The notes under the pieces are model-generated. The model did no database searches, was not told the origin of the DNA, and was given only the letters and a program-made list of their open reading frames with translations. A DNA stretch of 64,000 nucleotides from Blastococcus sp. HT6-30 (GTDB lineage Bacteria; Actinomycetota; Actinomycetes; Mycobacteriales; Geodermatophilaceae). Below, one piece after another: positions 57,050 through 64,000 of the stretch (position 1 is the stretch's first letter; each line of letters begins with the position of its first letter). Where the stretch lies: assembly GCF_039729015.1 (NCBI RefSeq), contig NZ_CP155792.1, positions 144,001 to 208,000 on the forward strand, read 5' to 3'. The position numbers and the translations under genes are program-made.

Positions 57050-57064
57050 GCCCCGACCTTAGGC

Positions 57065-57097
57065 GCCCCGACGAATCGCGAAGCGATTCGTCGGGGC
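57065..57097. terminator. Terminator hairpin after acyl-CoA ligase
   Basis: A perfect 15-bp stem (57065-57079 with 57083-57097) with the 3-base loop gaa lies between the ligase stop (57166) and the quinone reductase start (57049), both on the minus strand. The tight loop and long stem are typical of intrinsic terminators. Confidence 0.8.
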
Positions 57098-57165
57098 GGG
57101 CCGAAGGCCGGCTCCGGAGCAGCCCAGCGCCGCCCAGCCGCTCCGGTCCCTCACCGGAAGTGCGT

Positions 57166-58764
57166 TCAGGCGCGGGCCTTGAGGTCCTTGCGCAGGATCT
57201 TGCCGGCCGCGGACTTCGGCACCGTCTCGATGAACTCGACGAACCGGATCTTCTTGTGCGGGGCCACCTTCTCGGACATGTAGGCCATGACGGCGTCCTC
57301 GGTCAGCTCCGAGCCGGGGGCGCGGACGACGAAGGCCTTGGGCAGCTCCTCGCCGCTCTCCTTGTCCGGCACGCCGATGACCGCGGCGTCGGCGATCTCC
57401 GGGTGGTTGATCAGCACGGCCTCGAGCTCGGCCGGGGCCACCTGGTAGCCCTTGTACTTGATCAGCTCCTTGACCCGGTCGACGACGGTGTAGCAGCCGT
57501 TCTCGTCGACGACCGCGACGTCGCCGGTGTGCAGCCAGCCGTCGGCGTCGAGGGTGGCGGCGGTGGCATCGGGGTTGTTGAGGTAGCCCTTCATGACCTG
57601 CGGGCCGCGGACCCACAGCTCACCGCGCTCGCCCGGGGCGGCGTCCTCCCCGGTGCCCGGGTCGATCAGCCGGCACTCGGTGCTGGGGATGGCGAAGCCG
57701 ACCGAGCCCTTGGGCACCTCGATGGAGACGCCCGGCGGCTGCGCGTCGACGTCGGGGGTGGTGTGCGAGACCGGGGACAGCTCGGTCATGCCGTAGCCCT
57801 GGGCCACGCTGACGCCGGTGTCGGCGCCCTTGCGCAGCCGTTCCTGGGCGGCCAGCGCCAGCTGCTCGTCCAGCGGGGCCGCGCCCGACAGGACCGAGGT
57901 CAGCGACGAGAGGTCGTACTGGTCGACCATCGGGTGCTTGGCCAGCGCCAGGACGATGGGCGGCGCGACGAACGCGCGGGTGATCTTGTAGTCCTGGATG
58001 GTGCGCAGGAAGTCCTCGAGGTCGAACCGGGGGAGGGTCACCACGGCGCCGCCCAGCGCCAGGCCCTGGTTCATCAGCACGGTCAGGCCGTAGATGTGGA
58101 AGAACGGCAGGACGGCGATGATCCGCTCGTCCGCACCCGTCCGGAGCAGCGGCAGGCACTGGGTCACGTTGGCCACCAGGTTGCGGTGGGTGAGCATGAC
58201 GCCCTTGGGCAGCCCCGTGGTCCCGCTGGAGTAGGGCAGCGTGACCAGGTCGTTGGCCGGGTCGATGTCCACCTGGACCGACGGCGCGTCGGCGCCGAGC
58301 AGGTCGAACAGGTTGGCGTGGCCCTCGGCGCCGTCGAGCACGATGACCTCGTCGAGCGGCGACTTCTCCACGGCCGCGGTGGCGCGGTCCAGGAACAGCG
58401 AGATCGTGATGAGGATCTTCGCGCCGGAGTCCTTGAGCTGGAAGGCGATCTCGTCGGGCGTGTAGAGCGAGTTGATCGGGCTCATGACGCAGCCGGCGGC
58501 GGCGATGCCGTGGAACACCACCGGGAACCAGGGGGTGTTCGGGCAGAAGACGGCGACGACGTCGCCCTTGCGCAGGCCGCGGGCGTGCAGGTTGGCGGCC
58601 ACCCGGTCGACGTACTGGGCCAGCTGGCCGTGGGTGATGACGTCACCCTTGAGGCCGTCGATCAGCGCCGGTGCATCGGGCTTCTCCCGGCCGGCCGCCA
58701 GGACGAACTCGGGGACGGAGACGTTCGGGATCTCGACGTCGGGATACGGGCTGGACAGCGCCAC
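57166..58764 (-). CDS. 4-Coumarate-CoA ligase-like AMP-forming acyl-CoA ligase
   Basis: 532 aa. The P-loop LPYSSGTTGLPKGVMLTH, A5 motif GYGMTELSPVSH, A7 DGWLHTGDVAVVDENG, hinge RVKELIKYKGYQVAP and catalytic lysine PKSAAGKILRKDL are intact. The style LxxYGMTE/KxKELIKYKGYQVAPAELE matches plant-like 4CL/firefly luciferase relatives found widely in actinobacteria, which activate aromatic or fatty carboxylic acids. GTG 58764. Not adjacent to the other ligase (27.2 kb) and only about 35-40% similar in style. Confidence 0.93.
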   Translation of the reverse strand: MALSSPYPDVEIPNVSVPEFVLAAGREKPDAPALIDGLKGDVITHGQLAQYVDRVAANLHARGLRKGDVVAVFCPNTPWFPVVFHGIAAAGCVMSPINSLYTPDEIAFQLKDSGAKILITISLFLDRATAAVEKSPLDEVIVLDGAEGHANLFDLLGADAPSVQVDIDPANDLVTLPYSSGTTGLPKGVMLTHRNLVANVTQCLPLLRTGADERIIAVLPFFHIYGLTVLMNQGLALGGAVVTLPRFDLEDFLRTIQDYKITRAFVAPPIVLALAKHPMVDQYDLSSLTSVLSGAAPLDEQLALAAQERLRKGADTGVSVAQGYGMTELSPVSHTTPDVDAQPPGVSIEVPKGSVGFAIPSTECRLIDPGTGEDAAPGERGELWVRGPQVMKGYLNNPDATAATLDADGWLHTGDVAVVDENGCYTVVDRVKELIKYKGYQVAPAELEAVLINHPEIADAAVIGVPDKESGEELPKAFVVRAPGSELTEDAVMAYMSEKVAPHKKIRFVEFIETVPKSAAGKILRKDLKARA

Positions 58765-58852
58765 GGGTCGTTCCTCCTCGCAGGGTGTGTGGCGCCAGTC
58801 TCACACCCGCCGGGTCCCCGCTCACAAGGGGGTTACCGGCGGGTTCGCCCGA

Positions 58853-59278
58853 TCAGCGGGGCCAGAGCACCGACTGCGTGCAGCGGAACAGCGCGATGGT
58901 CTTCCCGGTCGCGGCGTTGCTGACGACGGCGTCCCAGACCTGCGTCGTCCGCCCCGCGTGCACGTTGGTGGCCGTGCAGGCGATGCGGCCCTCGCGGGCG
59001 GTGCCGAGGTGGTTGCTCTTCAGCTCGATGGTGGTGAAGCCGGTCGACCCCTCGGGGAGCAGCGCGCGGGTGGGCAGGCCGCAGCTGGTGTCGGCCAGCG
59101 TGACGACCGTGCCGGCGTGCAGGTAGCCGTTCGGCGCGAGCAGCTCGGTGCGGATGTCCAGGTGCGAGGTCAGCGTCCCGGGCTCGTGGCTGTCGACGAC
59201 GATCCCCAGCAGTCCCGGAAAGGTGCCCGGCAGCAGGGCGTTGAGCTCGTCGGCGGTCAGGAACCCGGTGGCGGACAT
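58853..59278 (-). CDS. PaaI-type hotdog thioesterase
   Basis: 141 aa, single hotdog fold. The catalytic helix region APNGYLHAGTVVTLADTSCG has the H-G-G-type loop with HAG and an acidic residue (D) as in PaaI/4HBT type II enzymes. The last strands are GRIACTATNVHAGRTTQVWD. It hydrolyses acyl-CoA thioesters; being in the same direction as the acyl-CoA ligase (89 bases away) it may recycle CoA in the same pathway. ATG 59278. Confidence 0.92.
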   Translation of the reverse strand: MSATGFLTADELNALLPGTFPGLLGIVVDSHEPGTLTSHLDIRTELLAPNGYLHAGTVVTLADTSCGLPTRALLPEGSTGFTTIELKSNHLGTAREGRIACTATNVHAGRTTQVWDAVVSNAATGKTIALFRCTQSVLWPR

Positions 59279-59374
59279 GGCTGGAAACCTAGCGAGGCGC
59301 CCCCGCACCTCTCGCTGCGACCCCGCGGTGCGGACCGTGGTCGGGCACCGCCTGGCCTCCTGGCTCACCGCGCC

Positions 59375-59410
59375 GGTTCCTCGCTCACCGTCGACCCTGA
59401 GCCAGGAACC
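59375..59410. terminator. Terminator hairpin downstream of folP2
   Basis: Arms 59375-59387 and 59398-59410 pair at 12 of 13 positions with a 10-base loop. A second hairpin (59416-59422 with 59427-59433, loop tgac) lies right after the folP2 stop at 59435. Both fall between folP2 and the thioesterase gene on the minus strand. Confidence 0.7.
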
Positions 59411-59434
59411 AGAACGATCAGGTGACCCTGATCA

Positions 59435-60337
59435 TCAGGCGAGGCCGCGGACGGTGCGCACCGGCGGCCGGGTGCCCTGGATGGAGGCGACCATGTCCAG
59501 CGTCTGCCGGGTGGCGGCGACGTCGTGCACGCGGAACACGCGGGCGCCCAGCCAGGCGCTCACCGCGGTGGCCGCCAGGGTGCCGGTGAGCCGCTGCTCG
59601 AGCGGGACGTCGAGGGTCTCGCCGACGAAGTCCTTGTTCGACAGCGCGACCAGGACCGGCCACCCCGTGCCGACCAGCTCGCCCAGCCGCCGGGTCGCCT
59701 CCAGCGAGTGCCGGGTGTTCTTCCCGAAGTCGTGGCCCGGGTCGATCATCACCCGCTCGCGGTCCACCCCCGCGGTGACGGCGGCCTGGGCCAGCGCCGT
59801 CGTCCGCGTGACGATGTCGGCGACGACGTCGGCGTAGGTCACCCGGTGCGGCCGGGTGCGCGGCGGCAGCCCGCCGGCGTGCGTGCAGACGAGCCCGGCC
59901 CCCGCCTCGGCGGCCACCGCGGCCAGCGCCGGGTCCACCCCGCCCCAGGCGTCGTTCACGATGTCCGCGCCGGCGGCCAGCGCCTCCCGCGCCACCTCCG
60001 CCCGCCAGGTGTCGATGGAGATCGGCAGCGCCGGGTGCGCCGCCCGGATCGCGGCCACCAGGTCGACGGTCCGGCGCACCTCCTCGGCGGGGGAGACCTC
60101 CTCACCGGGCGCGGCCTTGACCCCGCCGACGTCGACCATGTCGGCGCCCTCGGCGACGACCCGGTCCACCCGCTCGACGGCGGCGGCCAGCTCGAAGGTG
60201 GCGCCGCGGTCGTAGAAGGAGTCCGGGGTGCGGTTGACGATCGCCATGACCACGAACCGTCCGTCGGGCACGTCGAGGGCCCCCAGTCGCAGCAACCCGC
60301 TCTCCGTCCCATCGTGGTGTGTGGTGGAGTTCGCCAA
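59435..60337 (-). CDS. folP2: FolP2-like dihydropteroate synthase homologue
   Basis: 300 aa, DHPS TIM barrel. Segments VMAIVNRTPDSFYDRGATF, ISIDTWRAEVAREAL, VNDAWGGVDP, MIDPGHDFGKNTRH, ALSNKDFVGETLDVPLEQRL and ATRQTLDMVASIQGTRPPVR match the mycobacterial FolP2 group (Rv1207) closely from memory. The pterin and pABA-loop residues deviate from true DHPS (NRTPDSF replaces NVTPDSF with a shifted loop), and the mycobacterial FolP2 lacks DHPS activity. The true function is unknown. The start is uncertain: the frame opens with a TTG at 60337, 29 bases from the divergent MaoC start. Confidence 0.88.
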   Translation of the reverse strand: MANSTTHHDGTESGLLRLGALDVPDGRFVVMAIVNRTPDSFYDRGATFELAAAVERVDRVVAEGADMVDVGGVKAAPGEEVSPAEEVRRTVDLVAAIRAAHPALPISIDTWRAEVAREALAAGADIVNDAWGGVDPALAAVAAEAGAGLVCTHAGGLPPRTRPHRVTYADVVADIVTRTTALAQAAVTAGVDRERVMIDPGHDFGKNTRHSLEATRRLGELVGTGWPVLVALSNKDFVGETLDVPLEQRLTGTLAATAVSAWLGARVFRVHDVAATRQTLDMVASIQGTRPPVRTVRGLA

Positions 60338-60365
60338 CGTAGTCGTGCACGAGGAGGCAGAGCAG

Positions 60366-60827
60366 ATGGCGCAGACGACGGCCGAGGGCGTCGAGGGGGT
60401 CCAGGGCCTGGTGGGGCAGCACCTGGGCTACAGCGACTGGGTGACGATCACGCAGGAGCAGGTGAACCAGTTCGCCGAGGCGACCGGTGACCACCAGTGG
60501 ATCCACGTGGACCCGGAGCGGGCGAAGAAGGAGAGCCCGTTCGGCGGGCCGATTGCGCACGGCTACCTGACGCTGTCGCTGCTGCCCTCCCTGATGCCGC
60601 AGATCGTGGAGATCACCGGCTTCCGGATGGGGGTCAACTACGGCACCGAGAAGGTGCGCTTCCCCTCGCCGGTGCCGGTGGGTGCCAAGGTGCGGGCGGG
60701 GGCGACGCTCGAGGCGGCGACCCCCTTCGACGGCGGCGTGCAGATGAACCTCGCCGTCACCGTCGAGATCGAAGGCGGGTCCAAGCCGGCGATGGTCGCG
60801 ACCGTCGTCTACCGCCGCTACCTGTAG
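60366..60827 (+). CDS. MaoC-like dehydratase
   Basis: 153 aa, hotdog fold of the (R)-specific enoyl-CoA hydratase type. The active-site motif is ATGDHQWIHVDPERA (Asp and His) with SPFGGPIAHGYLTLSLLP following. The rest reads GVNYGTEKVRFPSPVPVGAKVRA. The ATG at 60366 has a gaggaggcagagcag site. Likely hydrates or dehydrates enoyl-CoA in fatty acid metabolism. Its stop is followed by a 20-bp tandem duplication (60823-60841 and 60843-60861, including the tag). Confidence 0.94.
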   Translation: MAQTTAEGVEGVQGLVGQHLGYSDWVTITQEQVNQFAEATGDHQWIHVDPERAKKESPFGGPIAHGYLTLSLLPSLMPQIVEITGFRMGVNYGTEKVRFPSPVPVGAKVRAGATLEAATPFDGGVQMNLAVTVEIEGGSKPAMVATVVYRRYL

Positions 60828-60862
60828 CCCCGGCACTCCCCGGTAGCCCCGGCACTCCCCGG

Positions 60863-60920
60863 CGAGATCGGCGATCTCACCCCCATCACGGTGCTGATGG
60901 GGGCGAGATCGCCGATCTCG
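60863..60920. terminator. 26-bp near-perfect inverted repeat, bidirectional terminator
   Basis: Arms 60863-60888 and 60895-60920 pair at 25 of 26 positions with a 6-base loop (cggtgc). Each arm itself contains the palindrome gagatcggcgatctc. It lies between the convergent MaoC and beta-lactamase-like genes and is among the strongest hairpins in the window. Confidence 0.8.
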
Positions 60921-60938
60921 GCCGAGGAGGCGCGGCCC

Positions 60939-62195
60939 TCAGACGACGATGGCCTGGTTGACCAGGGAGCGCAGGTAGTTGCGGATCGGCAGCGTGCTCG
61001 AGGGCAGCAGCTGCGTGTAGAAGCTGACGGTGACGTCCTCCACCGGGTCGACGTAGAACGCCGTGGAGGCCGCCCCGCCCCAGCTGTAGTCGCCCACATT
61101 GGAGACGACGCCGTAGCGCGCCGGGTCGATCACCATCGAGAACCCGAGGCCGAAGCCCACCCCGCGCAGCGGCGTCTCGGCGAACAGCGGCCGGCCGAAG
61201 GTCTCCAGGTCCTGCCCGCCGGGGATGTGGTTGCGGACCATGTGCGCCAGCGTGCGGGGCCCGAGCATCCGGCCGCCGTCGTAGGACCCGCCGCGGCGGA
61301 GCATCTCGAGGAACCGCAGGTAGTCGCCGGCGGTGGAGACCAGCCCGCCGCCGCCGGAGAGGAACGCCGGCTTGCTCAGCGCCGCCTGCCCCATGGTGTC
61401 GAGAGGGGCGAACCCCGTGGCGGCGCCCCCGGGCTGCCCCGGGGTGGCGGCGTAGAGCCGGGCCAGGGAGTCGGGGTCGTCACCCTCGCGGAGGCCGAAG
61501 GAGGTGTTCCGCATGCCGAGCGGGGCGAAGATGCGCTGCTCGAAGAACTCGTCCAGGGACAGCCCGGACACGACCTCCACCAGCCGGCCGAGCACGTCGG
61601 TGGAGACGCCGTAGTTCCACTCGCTGCCCGGCTGGAAGACCAGCGGCACCGACGCCCACTGCCGGCACGCCTCGGCCAGGTCCGTCCCCGGGGGCGTGCC
61701 CCACTCGTGGCCCATCGCGCGGTACATGGCGTCGACCGGGTGCGCGTGGTGGAAGCCGTAGGTGAGCCCCGACATGTGGGTCAGCAGGTGCCAGATCCTG
61801 ATCGGCTCGACCTGGGGGCTGGTCACCGGCTTCATCGCCGACCCGGCCACGTACACGCGGGTCTCGGCGAACTCCGGCAGCCACCGCGCGATCGGGTCGG
61901 CGAGCTGGAAGGCGCCTTCCTCGTAGAGCATCATCGCCGCCACCGAGGTGACCGGTTTCGTCATCGAGAAGATGCGCCACCGGGTGTCCACCTCGACGGG
62001 GCGGCCGTTCTCCACGTCGCGGGAGCCGTAGCGCCCGACGTGCACCAGCTTGCCGTGGCGGGCGACCGTCACCAGGAAGCCGGGTAGCTGGCCGTCGTCG
62101 ACGTAGCGGGCGAGCCGGTCGTCGATGCGTCCCAGGCGGGCGGGGTCCATGCCCACCTCGGCCGGGTCGGTGCCCACCTGCAGTTCCTCGCTCAC
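60939..62195 (-). CDS. Serine beta-lactamase-like hydrolase/esterase
   Basis: 418 aa, class C beta-lactamase/EstB family. The nucleophile motif is WRIFSMTKPVTSVA (S-x-x-K), the second WNYGVSTDVLGRLV (Y-x-S in place of Y-x-N), and the third YSWGGAASTAFYVDP. The Y-x-S change and lack of a secretion signal point to an esterase or peptidase rather than antibiotic resistance. GTG 62195 has a ggaggtgtgc site. Substrate unknown. Confidence 0.9.
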   Translation of the reverse strand: MSEELQVGTDPAEVGMDPARLGRIDDRLARYVDDGQLPGFLVTVARHGKLVHVGRYGSRDVENGRPVEVDTRWRIFSMTKPVTSVAAMMLYEEGAFQLADPIARWLPEFAETRVYVAGSAMKPVTSPQVEPIRIWHLLTHMSGLTYGFHHAHPVDAMYRAMGHEWGTPPGTDLAEACRQWASVPLVFQPGSEWNYGVSTDVLGRLVEVVSGLSLDEFFEQRIFAPLGMRNTSFGLREGDDPDSLARLYAATPGQPGGAATGFAPLDTMGQAALSKPAFLSGGGGLVSTAGDYLRFLEMLRRGGSYDGGRMLGPRTLAHMVRNHIPGGQDLETFGRPLFAETPLRGVGFGLGFSMVIDPARYGVVSNVGDYSWGGAASTAFYVDPVEDVTVSFYTQLLPSSTLPIRNYLRSLVNQAIVV

Positions 62196-62321
62196 GCACA
62201 CCTCCGGGTCCCGGACGTCGTCCGCCGCCGGCGACGCCTCGACCGGCATCCTGACTCACGTCGTTGTGAGCCCGGGCACACGGGGTCGGGGCGCCCGCCC
62301 GGCGGCGGACACGGCGCGCGA

Positions 62322-62606
62322 TCAGACCGGGACGGAGCTGGCGGCCTTCTTGAGGTTCGAGCCGGCGGTCACCTTGACGGCGTTGGCGGCGGGGATGTCG
62401 ATCGACTCACCGGTCTGCGGGTTGCGGCCGGTGCGAGCGGAGCGCTGGGTCCGCTCGACGGTGATCAGGCCCGAGACGGCGACCTTCTCCCCGCGGGTGA
62501 TGGCGTCGACGAGCTCGTCCTGCAGGCCGGCGAGGACCGAGTCCACGGTCGAGGCCGGGACGTCGGCGCGCTTGGCGATGGCGGAGACCAGTTCGGCCTT
62601 GTTCAT
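62322..62606 (-). CDS. hup: HU-family DNA-binding protein
   Basis: 94 aa, single-domain HU without the long basic Lys/Ala tail of mycobacterial Hup. The helix pair MNKAELVSAIAKRADVPAST and the beta-arm segment RTGRNPQTGESIDIPAANAV with the intercalating-proline region are complete. ATG 62606 has an ggaaggaaacac site. Being short and tail-less it is the HUalpha-like vegetative nucleoid protein. Confidence 0.97.
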   Translation of the reverse strand: MNKAELVSAIAKRADVPASTVDSVLAGLQDELVDAITRGEKVAVSGLITVERTQRSARTGRNPQTGESIDIPAANAVKVTAGSNLKKAASSVPV

Positions 62607-62788
62607 GTGTTTCCTTCCGTAGGCGGTGGCGCGTGCCGTGGTCTCGGCACGCAGCCGGCTCCTCACCCTGACGCGCGGAGCGCGGGCGGGGTTCCCCGAT
62701 GTCGGCACGGGTGCGGTGCACCGGCCGCCCGGTCTCGCGGGAGGCCGAGCCGGAGGGCACGGTGCCATGCTGCCCGCAGGTCCCGCCA

Positions 62789-62811
62789 GCGGGGGCCTTC
62801 CGGAGGCCCGC
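62789..62811. terminator. Hairpin downstream of EAL gene
   Basis: Arms gcgggggcct and aggcccgc (62789-62811, one bulge, loop tccgg) lie in the 250-base gap between the EAL gene (stop 62858) and hup. It could terminate the EAL transcript. The rest of 62607-62857 shows only the hup leader (with the hairpin tgccgtggtctcggca near 62635) and no gene. Confidence 0.5.
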
Positions 62812-62857
62812 AGCAGACCCGTCGGTCCCGGGCGTCACACCTGCCCGCAGGCCGGCG

Positions 62858-63958
62858 TCAGCGGGCGGCGCGGCCGGCCGTCGCGAGGTCCTCGATCCGC
62901 AGCAGCCCGAGCACCTGGCCGGCCGGGTCGGTGCAGATCACGGGGTCGAAGCGCCGGGCGGGGGGTCGGGTGAGGGCCCGGGAGAGGGCGTCGCCGACGT
63001 CGGTGGAGGGGGTGACCCTCAGCGACACCGGTGCGGTGTGGACCTCACCGGTGCGGGCGTCCGCCAGCAGCAGCGACACCGGCTCCCCGTGCGGGCCGAC
63101 CAGCACGGCCGGGGGGACGCCGGGCAGCTCCTCGCCCAGCGCGCACTGCCGGACGGGGCGCATGAGGCCGGCCACGCTGTCGGTCGGCCGCGCGCGGGTC
63201 ACCTGGGTGCGCACCAGCCGGGCGACGTCGGGGTCGAGCGGGCGGAACTCGGGCGCCGGGCGGCCGAGCAGCCAGCCCTGGGCCAGCGGTGCGCCGAGCC
63301 GCGCGACGGCGGCCAGCTCGGCGGCGGTCTCGACCCCCTCGGCCAGCAGCCAGGCGTCCAGCCGGCCGGCGAGCTCGCCGATCACCTCGGCCAGCGCCAT
63401 GCGCACGGGATCACCGTCGACGTCGGCGACCAGCGCACGGTCGAGCTTGACCAGCTGCGGCCGGACGGCGGCCAGGTGCTGGAGGCCGGAGCAGCCGCTG
63501 CCGGCGTCGTCGAGGGCGATCAGCGCGCCCCGCTCGCGCAGCGCGTCGGTCTCCCGGCGCAGGCACTCCAGGCCGGCCGCCTGCGTGTGCCCGGTGAGCT
63601 CGACGACCACCCGGTGCAGGTCGTCGCCCCGGCAGGCGAGGGCCTCCCGGACGACGGCGGACCCGAGGAGGTGCGGGCTGACGTTGACGGTCAGGAACGT
63701 GTCGGGCGGCAACGCGTCGACGGCGGCGAGCGCCTTGTGGACGGCCAGCGCCTCGAGCTCGGCGGCGATGCCGGCCTCGGCGGCGGCGGCGAACCAGACG
63801 TCGGGTCCGGCGGTACCGGGGAAGCGGGCCAGCGCCTCGTAGCCGACCACGGTGGCGGCGGCGAGGTCGACGATCGGTTGGAAGACCAGGGTGAGGTCGT
63901 CGGCGTCGGCGAGCAGCGGCCGGCAATCCGGGAGACGGGCCGTGCGCGTGCCGAGCAT
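62858..63958 (-). CDS. EAL-domain c-di-GMP phosphodiesterase with CBS domain
   Basis: At least 366 aa. The EAL domain (about 20-245) has VFQPIVDLAAATVVGYEALARF, NVSPHLLG, ELTGH, ALDDAGSGCSGLQHL, KLDRALV, LAEGVETAAEL and QGWLLGRP. The catalytic metal and base residues (E in YEAL, N, E, DD, K, E in AEGVE, Q) are all recognisable; DDAG replaces the usual DDFG. A CBS-like pair (about 265-355) follows with VAGLMRPVRQC and DVGDALSRALTRPP. Start ATG 63958 has no good ribosome site and the frame stays open to the window end, so the gene may extend past it. It would hydrolyse c-di-GMP. Confidence 0.88.
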   Translation of the reverse strand: MLGTRTARLPDCRPLLADADDLTLVFQPIVDLAAATVVGYEALARFPGTAGPDVWFAAAAEAGIAAELEALAVHKALAAVDALPPDTFLTVNVSPHLLGSAVVREALACRGDDLHRVVVELTGHTQAAGLECLRRETDALRERGALIALDDAGSGCSGLQHLAAVRPQLVKLDRALVADVDGDPVRMALAEVIGELAGRLDAWLLAEGVETAAELAAVARLGAPLAQGWLLGRPAPEFRPLDPDVARLVRTQVTRARPTDSVAGLMRPVRQCALGEELPGVPPAVLVGPHGEPVSLLLADARTGEVHTAPVSLRVTPSTDVGDALSRALTRPPARRFDPVICTDPAGQVLGLLRIEDLATAGRAAR

Positions 63959-64000
63959 GGTGGGGGCATCGGCCCGGCGGCCGCGCAGCTTGACCGCGGT

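Noticed and set aside
60939..62195. Antibiotic-resistance beta-lactamase
   Set aside because: Y-x-S replaces Y-x-N, no signal peptide, and the family is mostly esterases/peptidases.

Overview
The window is high-GC actinobacterial chromosome with many GTG starts and 4-bp ATGA/GTGA gene overlaps. Gene content (EgtE, a SigE-family ECF sigma factor, Bpa proteasome activator, GuaB1, FolP2, a DUF5926/SEC-C protein, AMIN-like lipoproteins) places it in Actinomycetota. Overall flavour and the GTG/REP-like signatures suggest Geodermatophilaceae (Blastococcus/Geodermatophilus/Modestobacter), but the family assignment is inference. No phage, transposase, CRISPR array or tRNA gene was seen.

Layout. 1-730: 3' end of a 23S rRNA and a complete 5S rRNA, closed by a strong terminator. 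1-9 kb: stand-alone egtE, a DUF309 gene, a photolyase relic, a STAS protein divergent from a response regulator/histidine kinase/GerMN-AMIN lipoprotein operon, a frameshifted AMIN-like paralogue, and an Fpg/Nei glycosylase. 8.7-18 kb: MBL hydrolase, a MacB-like ABC exporter with its NarL/DesK-type two-component pair, a lipoprotein, a tiny zinc-ribbon protein and a Rieske oxygenase. 18-27 kb: Na+/solute symporter with its DUF4212 partner behind a CRP/GlxR-like site, manganese catalase with a soluble histidine kinase and divergent LuxR-type regulator, a PH-domain membrane-protein pair, rhodanese, and an ECF sigma operon with a recognisable autoregulatory promoter. 27-42 kb: acyl-CoA ligase, P450, DUF5926, M20 peptidase/MFS operon, arginine deiminase, SDR, an AGPS-like flavoprotein divergent from glpD, haloalkane dehalogenase and a TMEM165/GDT1 cation exporter.

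42.7-47.3 kb holds the most unusual locus. Two adjacent large TPR-like diguanylate cyclases lie in tandem, and the downstream one carries a C-terminal LarB/AIR-carboxylase-type nucleotide-binding domain in which the expected reactive cysteine reads serine. An EAL protein at the right edge adds a third c-di-GMP gene. 47-64 kb is mostly housekeeping: pheA, a solitary GroES-like protein, a metallopeptidase with guaB1, serS with two HAD phosphatases, bpa, a cysteine desulfurase homologue, quinone oxidoreductase, a second acyl-CoA ligase, a thioesterase, folP2, MaoC, a serine beta-lactamase-like hydrolase and HU.

Gene decay is conspicuous. Photolyase, an AMIN-like lipoprotein, a two-TM protein, a TetR regulator, an MFS transporter and a MarR regulator are all present only as broken remnants. 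Long perfect inverted repeats separate many genes.
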